A DNA stretch of 64,000 bases from Gammaproteobacteria bacterium (GTDB lineage: Bacteria > Pseudomonadota > Gammaproteobacteria > Pseudomonadales > Pseudohongiellaceae), in the NCBI GenBank assembly GCA_002711845.1, contig PASF01000014.1, positions 1-64,000 of the forward strand, given 5' to 3'. Positions within the stretch are counted from its first letter, which is position 1, and the number at the start of each line of letters is the position of its first letter. The notes beneath the pieces are model-generated. The model had not been told where the DNA came from. It ran no database searches and saw nothing but the letters and a program-made list of their open reading frames with translations. Below, piece by piece: positions 34,990 to 44,252 of this stretch. Both the position numbers and the translations under genes were made by a program.

Positions 34990-36240
34990 TTGCCAGTCAC
35001 TGCAAAACCCCGTCTATTATCAGTTGCGTTTGGCCTGCCGTGCCTGGTGCCTCTGTTGCTGGCCATGCTGCCGGTGCAGTTGCTCGCCGACGCACCGTTT
35101 TCCAGCTCGCTACTTGAACAGGGTACCCAGCCGGCATTTCATCAGCTGCCGGGCCAGTTGCCGGCGCCCATTGTGCCGGCAGATATCGCAGACTTCAGTG
35201 ATTACAAAGCATGGTTGCAACAGGAAGTCACCGACCTGAACATACCCGGTGTGGCGCTGGCCATCGTCTCTTCTTCGGATATTCTGGACCTGCAAACCTA
35301 CGGGGTGCGCAACGTCCAGGAAACCGCAGCGGTTGATAGCAATACCGTTTTCCGGATCGCGTCGGTATCGAAGACCTTTGCCGGTACGGTTGCCTCGCAA
35401 CTCGTCAGCAGTAATATCTCGACCTGGGATGAGCCCCTCACGGCAACGCTGCCCTATAACATTGGTACCGACACCGCGACCAGCCAGATGACCTTGCGAC
35501 ACGTCGTCAGTCACACCACCGGGCTGATGCCGCACGCGTTTTCCAATATGCTTGACGCGGGCGTGGCGTACGAAAAAATCCAGGAAAAATTCCACGAAAT
35601 TCCCACGGTATGTCCGCCGGGGCAGTGTTACGGCTACCAGAACGTGGTGTTCTCACTGATAGCAGATGTGGTGCAGGCCAGCTTGCGAACCAGCTACGAT
35701 GACTTTGTGGTGGAGAACATATTCCGGCCACTGGGCATGAACCAGGCGTCGATGGGGTACGAAGCGTACCGTGACAACCCCAACGCCAGTGCCCCTCACC
35801 AGTTTGGCCGTGGCGGCTGGCGCCTGAGCTCGGTCAATACCGCCTACTACACCACGGGGCCGGCAGCAGGCGTCAATGCCACGATTCTGGACATGGTGCG
35901 CTGGGCACAGGCCAATCTAGGCGCCAACCCTGACGTCCTGCCGCGTGCCCTGCTCGATATGCAACATACGCCGGTGGTTGAGACGCCACGGGGCAACTAT
36001 TTCAACCGTTGGCCCAAGGTGACCCAGGCCTGGTATGGATTAGGGTGGCGAATTCTGGATTACGATGGCATGCGCGTCGTTCATCATGGCGGCGGTGTCC
36101 GCGGCTATCGCTCCGAAATCGTCCTGGTGCCTGCATACGACATTGCGCTGGTCGTGATGTTCAATGCCGAAACCCGCCTCGCCAATGAGGTTGTACCACA
36201 TTTCCTGGACAATCTTCAGGCCAACATCAACGCCCTGTAA
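34990..36240 (+). CDS. serine hydrolase, class C beta-lactamase-like
   Basis: A periplasmic serine hydrolase of about 416 residues. The signal peptide is clear (hydrophobic core LVPLLLAMLPVQLLA). The active-site SxxK motif is SVSK in FRIASVSKTFAG, the second motif is YQN in CYGYQNVVFS, and the third is HHGG in MRVVHHGGGVRGY. Family members include beta-lactamases, D-aminopeptidases, carboxypeptidases and esterases, and the substrate cannot be chosen from sequence. The frame is open from 34891, but that end lies next to the degQ terminator. TTG at 34990 gives a good signal peptide, though its ribosome binding site is weak. Confidence 0.82.
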   Translation: MPVTAKPRLLSVAFGLPCLVPLLLAMLPVQLLADAPFSSSLLEQGTQPAFHQLPGQLPAPIVPADIADFSDYKAWLQQEVTDLNIPGVALAIVSSSDILDLQTYGVRNVQETAAVDSNTVFRIASVSKTFAGTVASQLVSSNISTWDEPLTATLPYNIGTDTATSQMTLRHVVSHTTGLMPHAFSNMLDAGVAYEKIQEKFHEIPTVCPPGQCYGYQNVVFSLIADVVQASLRTSYDDFVVENIFRPLGMNQASMGYEAYRDNPNASAPHQFGRGGWRLSSVNTAYYTTGPAAGVNATILDMVRWAQANLGANPDVLPRALLDMQHTPVVETPRGNYFNRWPKVTQAWYGLGWRILDYDGMRVVHHGGGVRGYRSEIVLVPAYDIALVVMFNAETRLANEVVPHFLDNLQANINAL

Positions 36241-36284
36241 GGCGTCTGGCATGACCTTCATCTCCTCAAGCGACAGAGACCTTT

Positions 36285-37022
36285 ATGAATGACACCATTG
36301 ATTTATTGAAGTCACACCGCAGCATCCGCAAGTTCAGGGAACAGGCTTTGCCTGATGGCCTGCTGACAGAGATCCTGAGCGCCGGACAGAGTGCGGCAAC
36401 ATCAAGTTTCCTGCAGGGTGCCACCGTCATTCGCGTGCGCAAGCCGGAGAGCAGGGCGCAACTGGCGGCCTATGCCGGCAATCAGCCCTATGTGGAAAAG
36501 GCTGCCGAATTTCTGGTGTTCTGTGCCGATGTGCGTCGGGCGGGTAATTGCTGTATCAAATATGACAAGCCCTTTTCCGGGGACTACACAGAACACTTCA
36601 TCATTGCCACGGTTGATGCGGCCCTGATGGCTCAGAATACGGTGGTTGCCGCCGAAGCGGCGGGCCTGGGAATCTGCTATATCGGTGGTCTGCGCAACAA
36701 TCCGCGACAGGTGTCTGATCTGCTGCAACTGCCGCCGGGTGTCTACCCGGTGTTTGGGTTGTGCCTGGGTTACCCGGACCAGGACCCGGAGGTGAAGCCG
36801 CGCCTGCCGTTGTCGGTCATTGTCAAGGACGAGGTTTATGATGACAGTCAGGATGCCGCGGTGATTGACGAGTATGACGAGCGCATCCGGGAATATTACC
36901 GCACCCGGACCGGTGGCGGTCATGGCGTGTGCTGGAGTGAACAGGTAGCAGCCCTGCTCAGTGAGAAAGCACGACCGCATATGCGGGGCTTCCTGGCCGA
37001 GCAGGGTTTTGACTTCAAATAA
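36285..37022 (+). CDS. NADPH-dependent nitroreductase (NfsA-like)
   Basis: A 245-residue flavin reductase of the NfsA/FRP type. It has the FMN-binding HRSIRKF start, the AAEAAGLGICYIGGLRNNP stretch, and a C-terminal part (DEYDERIREYYRTR) typical of the oxygen-insensitive NfsA group. Members use FMN and NADPH to reduce nitro compounds, quinones or flavins. The gene converges on a CoA transferase gene and their 3' ends overlap by eight bases. Physiological substrate unknown. Confidence 0.9.
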   Translation: MNDTIDLLKSHRSIRKFREQALPDGLLTEILSAGQSAATSSFLQGATVIRVRKPESRAQLAAYAGNQPYVEKAAEFLVFCADVRRAGNCCIKYDKPFSGDYTEHFIIATVDAALMAQNTVVAAEAAGLGICYIGGLRNNPRQVSDLLQLPPGVYPVFGLCLGYPDQDPEVKPRLPLSVIVKDEVYDDSQDAAVIDEYDERIREYYRTRTGGGHGVCWSEQVAALLSEKARPHMRGFLAEQGFDFK

Positions 37023-38199
37023 CCCGGATCGAGCGCAACTGCTCAATGTCGGCGTCTGAATAGCCCAGCTCCTTCATGATCTGATCGGTATGTTCCCCCA
37101 GCAGTGGCGCGCGATGCTTCACGGCTGTCGGGTTCGCAGACAGGCTGAACGGCGTCGTCATCACGGGTGCCGGCTTGCCGGCGCCCGGATATTCCAGGTG
37201 CCTGAACATGCCGCGCGCTGCCACATGCGGATCGTCCAGTACCTGTTGCGGGGACATGACCGGGCCTGCGGGGATGCGGGCCGCTTCCATCTCCGCCAAC
37301 ACCTCGGCGGAGCTGCGCTCTGCGCACCAGCTTGCCAGCCGTTCACTGATCAACTCACCGTTGTCGCCACGGGTAATGTCGTCCTTGAAACGCGGGTCAT
37401 CGAGCCATGCTGGCTCGCCCATCAGGTCTACCCAGCGCTCAAACAGCGGACCGCCCACCGACTGGATCAGCACCCAGCCGTCACGCGTCTTGAAGGTGTC
37501 TGCCGGGCCGGATGTTTGTGAACGGTTCAGCGTCGCGGTGCGATTACGTTCAATCATGGCCTGCTCAATCAGGGTGCCATTCATCATGGTCAGCGCGGTG
37601 TTGAACAGCGAGGCTTCCACCACCTGGCCTTTGCCGGTTTTCTGGCGCTCCAACAGCGCCGCCATGGTACCCACGGCACTCAGGCTGGCCGTGCCGAAGT
37701 CGATAAACGGCGCATAGGACTTGACTGGCTGCTCCGGGGTGCCGGACATATACATGGCGCCCGACATGGCCTGACCCAGGCCATCAAAACCAACGCGATT
37801 ACTGTAGGGGCCGCCCGTGCCGAAGGCGGAAATCATGGTCAGGATGATATCGGGCTTGATCGCCGTCAGACTGTCGTAGTCCAGGCCCATGGCATGCAGA
37901 GTATCCGGCGGCAGGTTGGCCACCACCACATCGGCGCTGGCCACCAGTTTCTTCACCACCTCCCGGCCTTCCGGCTTCATCGGGTTCAGGGTCATGCCCA
38001 GCTTGTTACGGCCCATCTGCATGAACAGGGCTCCGTCACCGGTGTCGCTGACCGGTGACAGGAAGCGATCTTCACTGCCTTGCACCTTTTCTATGCGGAT
38101 GACTTCCGCACCCATGTCACTCAGCAGGCTGGCGCAGAACGGCCCGGCAATATAGCGGCCGAAATCCAGTACCCGAATACCCTCAAGAACGTTGCTCAT
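37015..38199 (-). CDS. CaiB/BaiF family (family III) CoA transferase
   Basis: A 394-residue family III CoA transferase, distinct from the one at 21999-23201. It begins LEGIRVLDFGRYIAGPFCASLLSDMGAEVIRIEK. The catalytic aspartate is probably in APFIDFGTAS, and MSGAMYMSGTP is also typical. It would exchange CoA between acids, possibly in breakdown of unusual carboxylic acids. The ATG at 38199 is taken as start because the 23 codons before it have no family counterpart. Substrate unknown. Confidence 0.88.
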   Translation of the reverse strand: MSNVLEGIRVLDFGRYIAGPFCASLLSDMGAEVIRIEKVQGSEDRFLSPVSDTGDGALFMQMGRNKLGMTLNPMKPEGREVVKKLVASADVVVANLPPDTLHAMGLDYDSLTAIKPDIILTMISAFGTGGPYSNRVGFDGLGQAMSGAMYMSGTPEQPVKSYAPFIDFGTASLSAVGTMAALLERQKTGKGQVVEASLFNTALTMMNGTLIEQAMIERNRTATLNRSQTSGPADTFKTRDGWVLIQSVGGPLFERWVDLMGEPAWLDDPRFKDDITRGDNGELISERLASWCAERSSAEVLAEMEAARIPAGPVMSPQQVLDDPHVAARGMFRHLEYPGAGKPAPVMTTPFSLSANPTAVKHRAPLLGEHTDQIMKELGYSDADIEQLRSIRVI

Positions 38200-38343
38200 C
38201 AGTGTCTGTTGCTCCCGGAATTTAACATGTCCGGATTCTATCATAGCTGCCACGTCCGGGCGCGGCACACCCGGTTTACCATCATGGCGTCGCTTCTGTT
38301 ACTCTTCCGCATACGAATCCGTCGTGTTTTGAAGGTGAATATC

Positions 38344-39060
38344 ATGAAATCGCTGAAATTGCTTGCCATCATCGTTACCGTTGCGCTCAGTGCAGGGACA
38401 TCACAGGCGGCAGAAAATCCAGGTTATGAATTTGACCCCGGCCGCAGCCAGGGTGGCATTGGCAAGTTTTACATGGGCCGGGAGATCTCCGGTGTCATGG
38501 GTCACCAGGCGGCCGGCTGGCTGGAGCGTGAACAGCGGACACACGAAGAGATGCCCGACGAGGTCGTCGCCAATATGGGGCTGCAGCCGGATCATGTGGT
38601 GGCTGATATTGGCGCCGGTACGGGGTATTTCACGTTCCGCATGGCTCCGCTGGTGCCGCAAGGCAAGGTTCTGGCAACCGATATCCAGCCGGAAATGCTG
38701 GCGTTGCTGGAACGACGCAAGGCTGAGCTGGGCATCGACAACGTCGAGCCGGTGCTGGGCCGCATTGATGATCCGGGTCTGCCGGAGAACAGCGTTGATG
38801 TGGTGTTACTGGTGGATGCGTATCACGAGTTTTCCCATCCCTTTGAAATGATGGATGGCATCAATGACGCACTCAAACCGGGCGGGCGAGTCATTCTTAT
38901 CGAATACCGGGCGGAAGATGACAGTGTGCCTATCAGGCCACTGCACAAAATGAGTGAGGAGCAGGTGGTGCGGGAAATGAGCGTGTTCGACCTGCACTGG
39001 GACGATACACTGGACTTCCTGCCCTGGCAGCACATGATGATTTTCAGCAAGCCAGAGTAG
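38344..39060 (+). CDS. class I SAM methyltransferase with signal peptide
   Basis: A 238-residue Rossmann-fold methyltransferase. Motif I is VVADIGAGTGYFTFR, the acidic loop is TDIQPEML and the post-motif strand is VDVVLLVDAYHEF. It starts with a typical signal peptide (MKSLKLLAIIVTVALSAGTSQA), so the protein seems to be exported. SAM is not known to be available in the periplasm. The protein may bind another ligand, or it may be retained in the cytoplasm. GAAGGTG is well placed before the ATG. The frame is open further upstream only through the CoA transferase on the other strand. Substrate unknown. Confidence 0.8.
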   Translation: MKSLKLLAIIVTVALSAGTSQAAENPGYEFDPGRSQGGIGKFYMGREISGVMGHQAAGWLEREQRTHEEMPDEVVANMGLQPDHVVADIGAGTGYFTFRMAPLVPQGKVLATDIQPEMLALLERRKAELGIDNVEPVLGRIDDPGLPENSVDVVLLVDAYHEFSHPFEMMDGINDALKPGGRVILIEYRAEDDSVPIRPLHKMSEEQVVREMSVFDLHWDDTLDFLPWQHMMIFSKPE

Positions 39061-39088
39061 GTCGTCCCATGCATACGCCGGTGGCGCG

Positions 39089-41254
39089 TCAGAACGTCTT
39101 GCGCACCTTGAGTGCCAGTTTCTGACCGCTGCCCCAGCAGGAATTTTCAATCTCGCTGATGTCACCTGAAGCCGCCAGGCCGTTGTAGCGGATACGTTCG
39201 CGGCAGGATTCCGAATCCAGGGTGTTGTTCGATTCCAGTCTGAAAGTCACGTCATCAAACAGCACCGTCGAGACAAACATGGTCAGGCTGGAGCCCTGTT
39301 CATACGAATCGATGGTGTTGACCTCAATATTGCGTTCACCGCCGTGCAGAGGGTGGCCGTAGTCGAAGCCGTAATTCAGGTTCCAGTCGATGATATCGTG
39401 ACGAAAGCCGATCTCGGCGCGGCCGCGGCCGTTGATGCGCTCTTTGGTGCCCAGGATCGGATTGACCACCTCCGAATCGAACAGGTAGAGGCTTGATGAC
39501 ACAATGGCGTCAGGCAATCCCAGTGAGCCCAGTCGGGTGCTACCGTCCAGGTACACTCCCCAGCGCTTGGCATCGCCGATATTGCCGGCGGCCGAAACCA
39601 GGCGGGCAGGGTCGGAGGACGCATTGATGCGCCCGATCTGGTCTTCCAGATCACGCATGAAGAAGCGTGAGCTGACCACGCCGGCGTCATTGGGTAGCCG
39701 GTATTCCATGGTCAGTTCATAACGGATTTCCTTGGTGGGTACCAGGTTCGGGTTGCCGGCATCGGCGTCCTTGTCGGTATCATTGGTATTGGCTGTCGCC
39801 GTAAAATTGGAGAAACTCAATTGCTGCACCTGGCGGGCCACGGTGGCGCGCAGTTGCAGCGAATTGGTGATGTTAAATCGGTAATCCACGGATGGCCGCC
39901 AGAACTGAAAGTCCCGGCTCTGGCTGACGGTGCCGGTCTGGCTGATTTCTGATGTCTCGTAGACCAGACTGCTTTCCAGCGTCATGCGGTCATTGAGCGT
40001 CCAGTTGTGCACGGCGAACCCTTCGTAGCGCATTTCCTCAACGCTGGAGCCCGGGTTGGACAGACTCAGTGCCGGCCGCAGATTGCCGTATCGTGGCGAA
40101 GGTGCCGTGTCTCCGGACTCGCGGCCGATCAGCAGGCTGGAATCAAGAATGGTTTGCGCCCGTTCCGCACCCAGTTGCAGATCCTGACCGTCGGTCAGAG
40201 ACCAGCTGTAGGTGGTCTGGGCGATGCGTTCGCGGGTGCGGCTGTTGGACTCGATGTACAGCGCCTTGCGTTCCGGTTCGGCAGTCTGTGCATCGCTCAG
40301 GAAGCGTTCGCGGACGCTGTCATCGGTATCATCATTGACGATGAACAGGAACAGCAGGTTGCCGCCGTCGTCGAACTCCAATTCGTAGTCGCCGCCAATC
40401 TCCCAGTTGTTTTTGACATGGTCGATGGGCTCCCGTTCTGTGCGGGCGACCGTATCCGGGAACTGCGGGCTGCGATACCGGCGCACGAGCTCCACCGGGT
40501 GATCCGAGGTTCCATAGAGTGCGTTTAACTGCATACGGTGCGGGCCTGTGCGGTAACCCACCAGCGTGCTGGCCTGATAGGCCATGCGGTCGCGAACATT
40601 GTCCTCGGTCATCAATTCGGTCGGAGTCAGGCCCGGCGTGTAGCTGATCTCGCGGCGCTGATTGTGGTTGTACTGGGGGTCTGCCTGCAGACTGACGGTG
40701 GCATTGAGATTGCCGGTCTGGCGGCTGTGTGAAATGGTTGCGCCCGGTTGCAGTGTGCCATCGGTGTGGCGGTCGGTGCTGATCTCGACCGAGGTGCTGG
40801 CGCGGGTTTCGGCATCCTGCAACACGACATTGACAACCTGGCCGGATCCGCGCACCGCCAGGTCGCTGGAAGTGCCGCGGATAATTTCGATACGTTCAAC
40901 TTCGCGGGCGGCAATGCGGCGCAATTGATCGCGGGGCGAATTGTCCTTGCCGGCCAGGCGCTGACCGTTAATCAGCAGGTCGCCGCCGCTGCCCAGGCCT
41001 CGTCCACCGCCACCGCCGCTGATGCTGACGCCCGGGATGCGATCGATCATGTCGTTGACAGAGACCGGATTGTAGGGCTGAAAAAACGAAGCCGGGTATA
41101 TCACCGTGGAATCGTCAGCGCCGGTTACCGCTATTTCCTCGGTACTTGCCAGGGAGGCGGTATTTGATAAGCTGATCACCAGAATGCTCAACGTACTGAC
41201 ACGAAAGCGTGCACAGGCACGAACAATGGGCGAGATAATGCTGCTACGGGTCAT
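39089..41254 (-). CDS. TonB-dependent outer membrane receptor
   Basis: A 721-residue TonB-dependent receptor. A signal peptide is followed by a TonB-box-like EEIAVTG, a plug domain (VSVNDMIDRIPGVSISGGGG, GSGQVVNVVL) and a 22-strand-type barrel ending in the aromatic LKVRKTF that BamA recognises. It imports a bulky ligand using energy from TonB. No Fur box, siderophore or sugar-utilisation genes are adjacent, so the ligand is unknown. Its gene is convergent with the exported methyltransferase and divergent from the epimerase. Confidence 0.92.
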   Translation of the reverse strand: MTRSSIISPIVRACARFRVSTLSILVISLSNTASLASTEEIAVTGADDSTVIYPASFFQPYNPVSVNDMIDRIPGVSISGGGGGRGLGSGGDLLINGQRLAGKDNSPRDQLRRIAAREVERIEIIRGTSSDLAVRGSGQVVNVVLQDAETRASTSVEISTDRHTDGTLQPGATISHSRQTGNLNATVSLQADPQYNHNQRREISYTPGLTPTELMTEDNVRDRMAYQASTLVGYRTGPHRMQLNALYGTSDHPVELVRRYRSPQFPDTVARTEREPIDHVKNNWEIGGDYELEFDDGGNLLFLFIVNDDTDDSVRERFLSDAQTAEPERKALYIESNSRTRERIAQTTYSWSLTDGQDLQLGAERAQTILDSSLLIGRESGDTAPSPRYGNLRPALSLSNPGSSVEEMRYEGFAVHNWTLNDRMTLESSLVYETSEISQTGTVSQSRDFQFWRPSVDYRFNITNSLQLRATVARQVQQLSFSNFTATANTNDTDKDADAGNPNLVPTKEIRYELTMEYRLPNDAGVVSSRFFMRDLEDQIGRINASSDPARLVSAAGNIGDAKRWGVYLDGSTRLGSLGLPDAIVSSSLYLFDSEVVNPILGTKERINGRGRAEIGFRHDIIDWNLNYGFDYGHPLHGGERNIEVNTIDSYEQGSSLTMFVSTVLFDDVTFRLESNNTLDSESCRERIRYNGLAASGDISEIENSCWGSGQKLALKVRKTF

Positions 41255-41420
41255 TATGGGTTTACGTCCTTATGCCGGCAATTTGAGGGTGGTGTTCAGA
41301 TCTTTTTAGAATAACTGTAATGTTATCAAAAAAATGGCGCTCACTGTTGTGACAATTTGTGAGGAACTGGGGGCGAATTGCCATAATTGTGGCCGAATAC
41401 TGACGCAAAGGATGTTAAGC

Positions 41421-42335
41421 ATGCGAATACTGATCACTGGTGGCACCGGATTTATCGGCGCCCGTTTGGCCGAAGAACTTCAGGCGGAGGGCCACGAACT
41501 CACCGTGCTGGTGCGCGATTACGCGCGTGCGCGGCTGATCCTGGGTACCCGGCCGGAACTGTTGCGCAGTCTCGATGAAGTAGACCAGGAGCGGCAATTT
41601 GACGCCATCATCAACCTGGCCGGTGCCGGCATTGCCGATAAACGCTGGACCGCGGCGCGCAAACGACTGTTGCTGAACAGCCGTCTGCAGACCACCAAGG
41701 CGCTGATCAAGCTGTGTCAGCGTTTGCGCCACCGGCCGCAGGTGCTGCTGAGCGCGTCGGCCGTCGGCTTCTACGGCGCGCATGGCACCGAGCCGCTCAC
41801 CGAAACCTCGCCCGTGCATGATGAATTCAGTCATCAACTGTGCAAACGCTGGGAAGAGGAAGCCCGCAAGGCCGAATCACTGGATATTCGCGTCTGCTTG
41901 ATGCGTTTTGGTGTGGTACTGGGGCCCGGCGGCGGTATGCTGGGGCGTCTGCTGCCGATGTTTCGACTGGCGCTGGGCGGGCGCCTGGGCGATGGCCAGC
42001 AGATGCTGTCCTGGGTGCACCGCGCAGATGTCATCAAGGTCATGCGGTTTCTGCTGGCCAGCGACGCTGAGTCTGGCGTATTCAATGTCACGGCCCCTGA
42101 CGCCGTGAACAACGCCACGTTTACCCGCGAGCTGGCTGCCGCTGTCAACCGGCCTGCAGTGCTGCCGTTGCCGGCGCCACTGGTGCAGCTGATGTTCGGT
42201 GAGATGGGCGATCGGTTGCTGCTGCACGGCCAGAATGTCAAACCCGCGAGACTGCAAGCGCTCGGGTTCGACTTCAAATACCCAGACCTGCGCTCAGCGC
42301 TGGCAGCCTGCCTTTGCGATTCGGAGTCGAATTGA
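41421..42335 (+). CDS. TIGR01777-type epimerase (YfcH-like)
   Basis: A 304-residue NAD(P)-binding protein of the extended SDR group. It starts MRILITGGTGFIGARLAEEL and has INLAGAGIADKRWT, the SASAVGFYG segment carrying the usual Ser/Tyr region and LSWVHRADVIKVMRFLL, all hallmarks of this family. The biochemical role of YfcH-type proteins is unknown. AAGGATG is placed before the ATG at 41421. The frame is open from 41334, but that part has no family match. Confidence 0.88.
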   Translation: MRILITGGTGFIGARLAEELQAEGHELTVLVRDYARARLILGTRPELLRSLDEVDQERQFDAIINLAGAGIADKRWTAARKRLLLNSRLQTTKALIKLCQRLRHRPQVLLSASAVGFYGAHGTEPLTETSPVHDEFSHQLCKRWEEEARKAESLDIRVCLMRFGVVLGPGGGMLGRLLPMFRLALGGRLGDGQQMLSWVHRADVIKVMRFLLASDAESGVFNVTAPDAVNNATFTRELAAAVNRPAVLPLPAPLVQLMFGEMGDRLLLHGQNVKPARLQALGFDFKYPDLRSALAACLCDSESN

Positions 42336-42442
42336 GGATAATACGAAGCCCGCCCGGCGGGCATACCACTGTTGATGTCCGTCAGTGGCGCTTGGTTGTC
42401 AAAACAGCATTTCGCACACGCACGTGAGGGAGAAACCAGACT

Positions 42443-44107
42443 ATGCAACGCGAGTCAATGGAAGTCGATGTCGTCATCGTTGGGGCCGGACCAGCAGGCC
42501 TGGCGACTGCCTGTCGCTTATTACAACTGGCGCAGGAGGCAGAAAAAGAGATTTCCGTCTGCGTGCTGGAAAAGGGCTCGGAGGTTGGGGCACATATTCT
42601 GTCAGGTGCGGTGTTTGAGCCGTCGGCACTGAATGAATTGTTTCCCGACTGGAAAGAGAAGGGTGCGCCCTTGCACACGGCCGTGACCGGTGATGATGTG
42701 TATTACCTGCCCGGCGACGAAAAGTCTGTGCGTTTCCCCGATATGCTGGTGCCCAAGCCCATGCGTAATCATGGCAATTACATTGTTTCGCTGGGTAACC
42801 TGTGTCGCTGGCTGGCCGAACAGGCCATGGAGCTGGGCGCCGAAGTGTTCCCGGGCTTTGCTGCCGCGGAGATCCTGTACCATGAAGATGGCACGGTGAA
42901 AGGGGTGGCAACCGGAGATATGGGGGTTGATGCCAATGGCGAGAAGAAGGACGCCTACGAGCCTGGCTTTGAGTTCCACGCCAAGTATACGATTCTGGCG
43001 GAAGGTTGCCGCGGACACCTGGGCAAAGAATTGATTGCCCGCTATGAGCTTGACAAGGACAGTGATCCGCAGCATTACGGCATCGGCCTGAAAGAAGTCT
43101 GGGAGATTCCGTCGGAGCTGCACAAGGAAGGCCTGGTGGTGCATACCGCGGGTTACCCGATGATTGGTGCCAGCTATGCCGGATCGAGCGGCGGCTTTCT
43201 GTACCATGCCGAGAATAATCAGGTTTACCTGGGTCTGATTGTTGACCTTGGATACAAAAACCCACACATCAGTCCGTTCGATGAATTCCAGAAATTCAAG
43301 CAGCATCCTGTCATTCGTCAGTACCTTGAAGGCGGCAAGCGCCTGAGTTATGGCGCGCGCGCGCTGAACAAGGGCGGCCTGAATTCATTGCCCAAAATGA
43401 GCTTCCCGGGTGGTTTGCTGATCGGTTGTGATGCCGGCACCCTGAATGCTGCAAAGATCAAGGGCAGCCATACCGCCATGCGTTCGGGCATGCTGGCCGC
43501 CGAGTCGCTGTTTGAGTCCCTGCAGCACGAAGCCGTTAAACCCGGTAATGATCTGACTGAATACGGCGAGCGCGTTAAGTCCTCTGCGCTTTACGAAGAG
43601 CTGCATAAAACCCGCAATTTCAGTGCCGGCTTCCACAAGTTCGGTTTCTGGATCGGCAGCAGCCTGAGTTTTATCGAGCACAATATATTTGCCGGCCGCT
43701 TCCCGCTGACCTTTAATGACAAGTCGCATGATTACGCACAGCTGAAGCCGGCGGCGGACTGCCCGAAAATCGAGTACCCGAAACCTGATGGCGTTATCAC
43801 GTTCGACAAGCTGTCGTCCGTGTTTCTGTCCAACACCAATCACGCGGAGGATCAGCCCTGTCACTTGAAGCTGGTAGATCCGGATATCCCGATTCAGCAC
43901 AACCTGCCGGTTTATGACGAGCCCGCGCAGCGATACTGTCCGGCCGGCGTATACGAGGTGCTGGATGATGGTGAGGGTGGCAAGCGATTCCAGATCAACG
44001 CGCAGAACTGTGTGCATTGCAAAACCTGTGATATCAAGGACCCGGCTCAGAATATTGAGTGGGTGGTGCCGGAAGGCAGTGGTGGTCCCAACTACCCGAA
44101 CATGTAG
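42443..44107 (+). CDS. electron transfer flavoprotein-ubiquinone oxidoreductase
   Basis: A 554-residue ETF-QO (ETFDH). It starts with the FAD-binding VDVVIVGAGPAGLATACRLLQLA and VLEKGSEVGAHILSGAV. The C-terminal ferredoxin-like part has the [4Fe-4S] cysteines in RYCPAGVYEV and NCVHCKTCDIKDP, ending VPEGSGGPNY. It is a monotopic inner-membrane enzyme that passes electrons from ETF, and so from acyl-CoA dehydrogenases such as the one at 29436, to ubiquinone. The etfAB genes are not in the window. Confidence 0.97.
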   Translation: MQRESMEVDVVIVGAGPAGLATACRLLQLAQEAEKEISVCVLEKGSEVGAHILSGAVFEPSALNELFPDWKEKGAPLHTAVTGDDVYYLPGDEKSVRFPDMLVPKPMRNHGNYIVSLGNLCRWLAEQAMELGAEVFPGFAAAEILYHEDGTVKGVATGDMGVDANGEKKDAYEPGFEFHAKYTILAEGCRGHLGKELIARYELDKDSDPQHYGIGLKEVWEIPSELHKEGLVVHTAGYPMIGASYAGSSGGFLYHAENNQVYLGLIVDLGYKNPHISPFDEFQKFKQHPVIRQYLEGGKRLSYGARALNKGGLNSLPKMSFPGGLLIGCDAGTLNAAKIKGSHTAMRSGMLAAESLFESLQHEAVKPGNDLTEYGERVKSSALYEELHKTRNFSAGFHKFGFWIGSSLSFIEHNIFAGRFPLTFNDKSHDYAQLKPAADCPKIEYPKPDGVITFDKLSSVFLSNTNHAEDQPCHLKLVDPDIPIQHNLPVYDEPAQRYCPAGVYEVLDDGEGGKRFQINAQNCVHCKTCDIKDPAQNIEWVVPEGSGGPNYPNM

Positions 44108-44117
44108 AGCACCCTGA

Positions 44118-44146
44118 TGCCAGGCGAGTCGGATGTTCGCCTGGCA
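44118..44146 (+). terminator. hairpin after ETF-QO
   Basis: TGCCAGGCGA (44118-44127) and TCGCCTGGCA (44137-44146) form a perfect 10-bp stem with a 9-base loop eleven bases after the stop codon. No T-tract follows. It may be a partial terminator or a 3'-end stabiliser. Confidence 0.5.
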
Positions 44147-44252
44147 TACTGGCACGCAGCTGGAATTTTCCTTCTGCATGGACGGTCTGATTACCCATAG
44201 GCGAGACGACAGCGGGGAGCAGAGCAGATCGGTGCAAAAATTGCTGCAAAAC

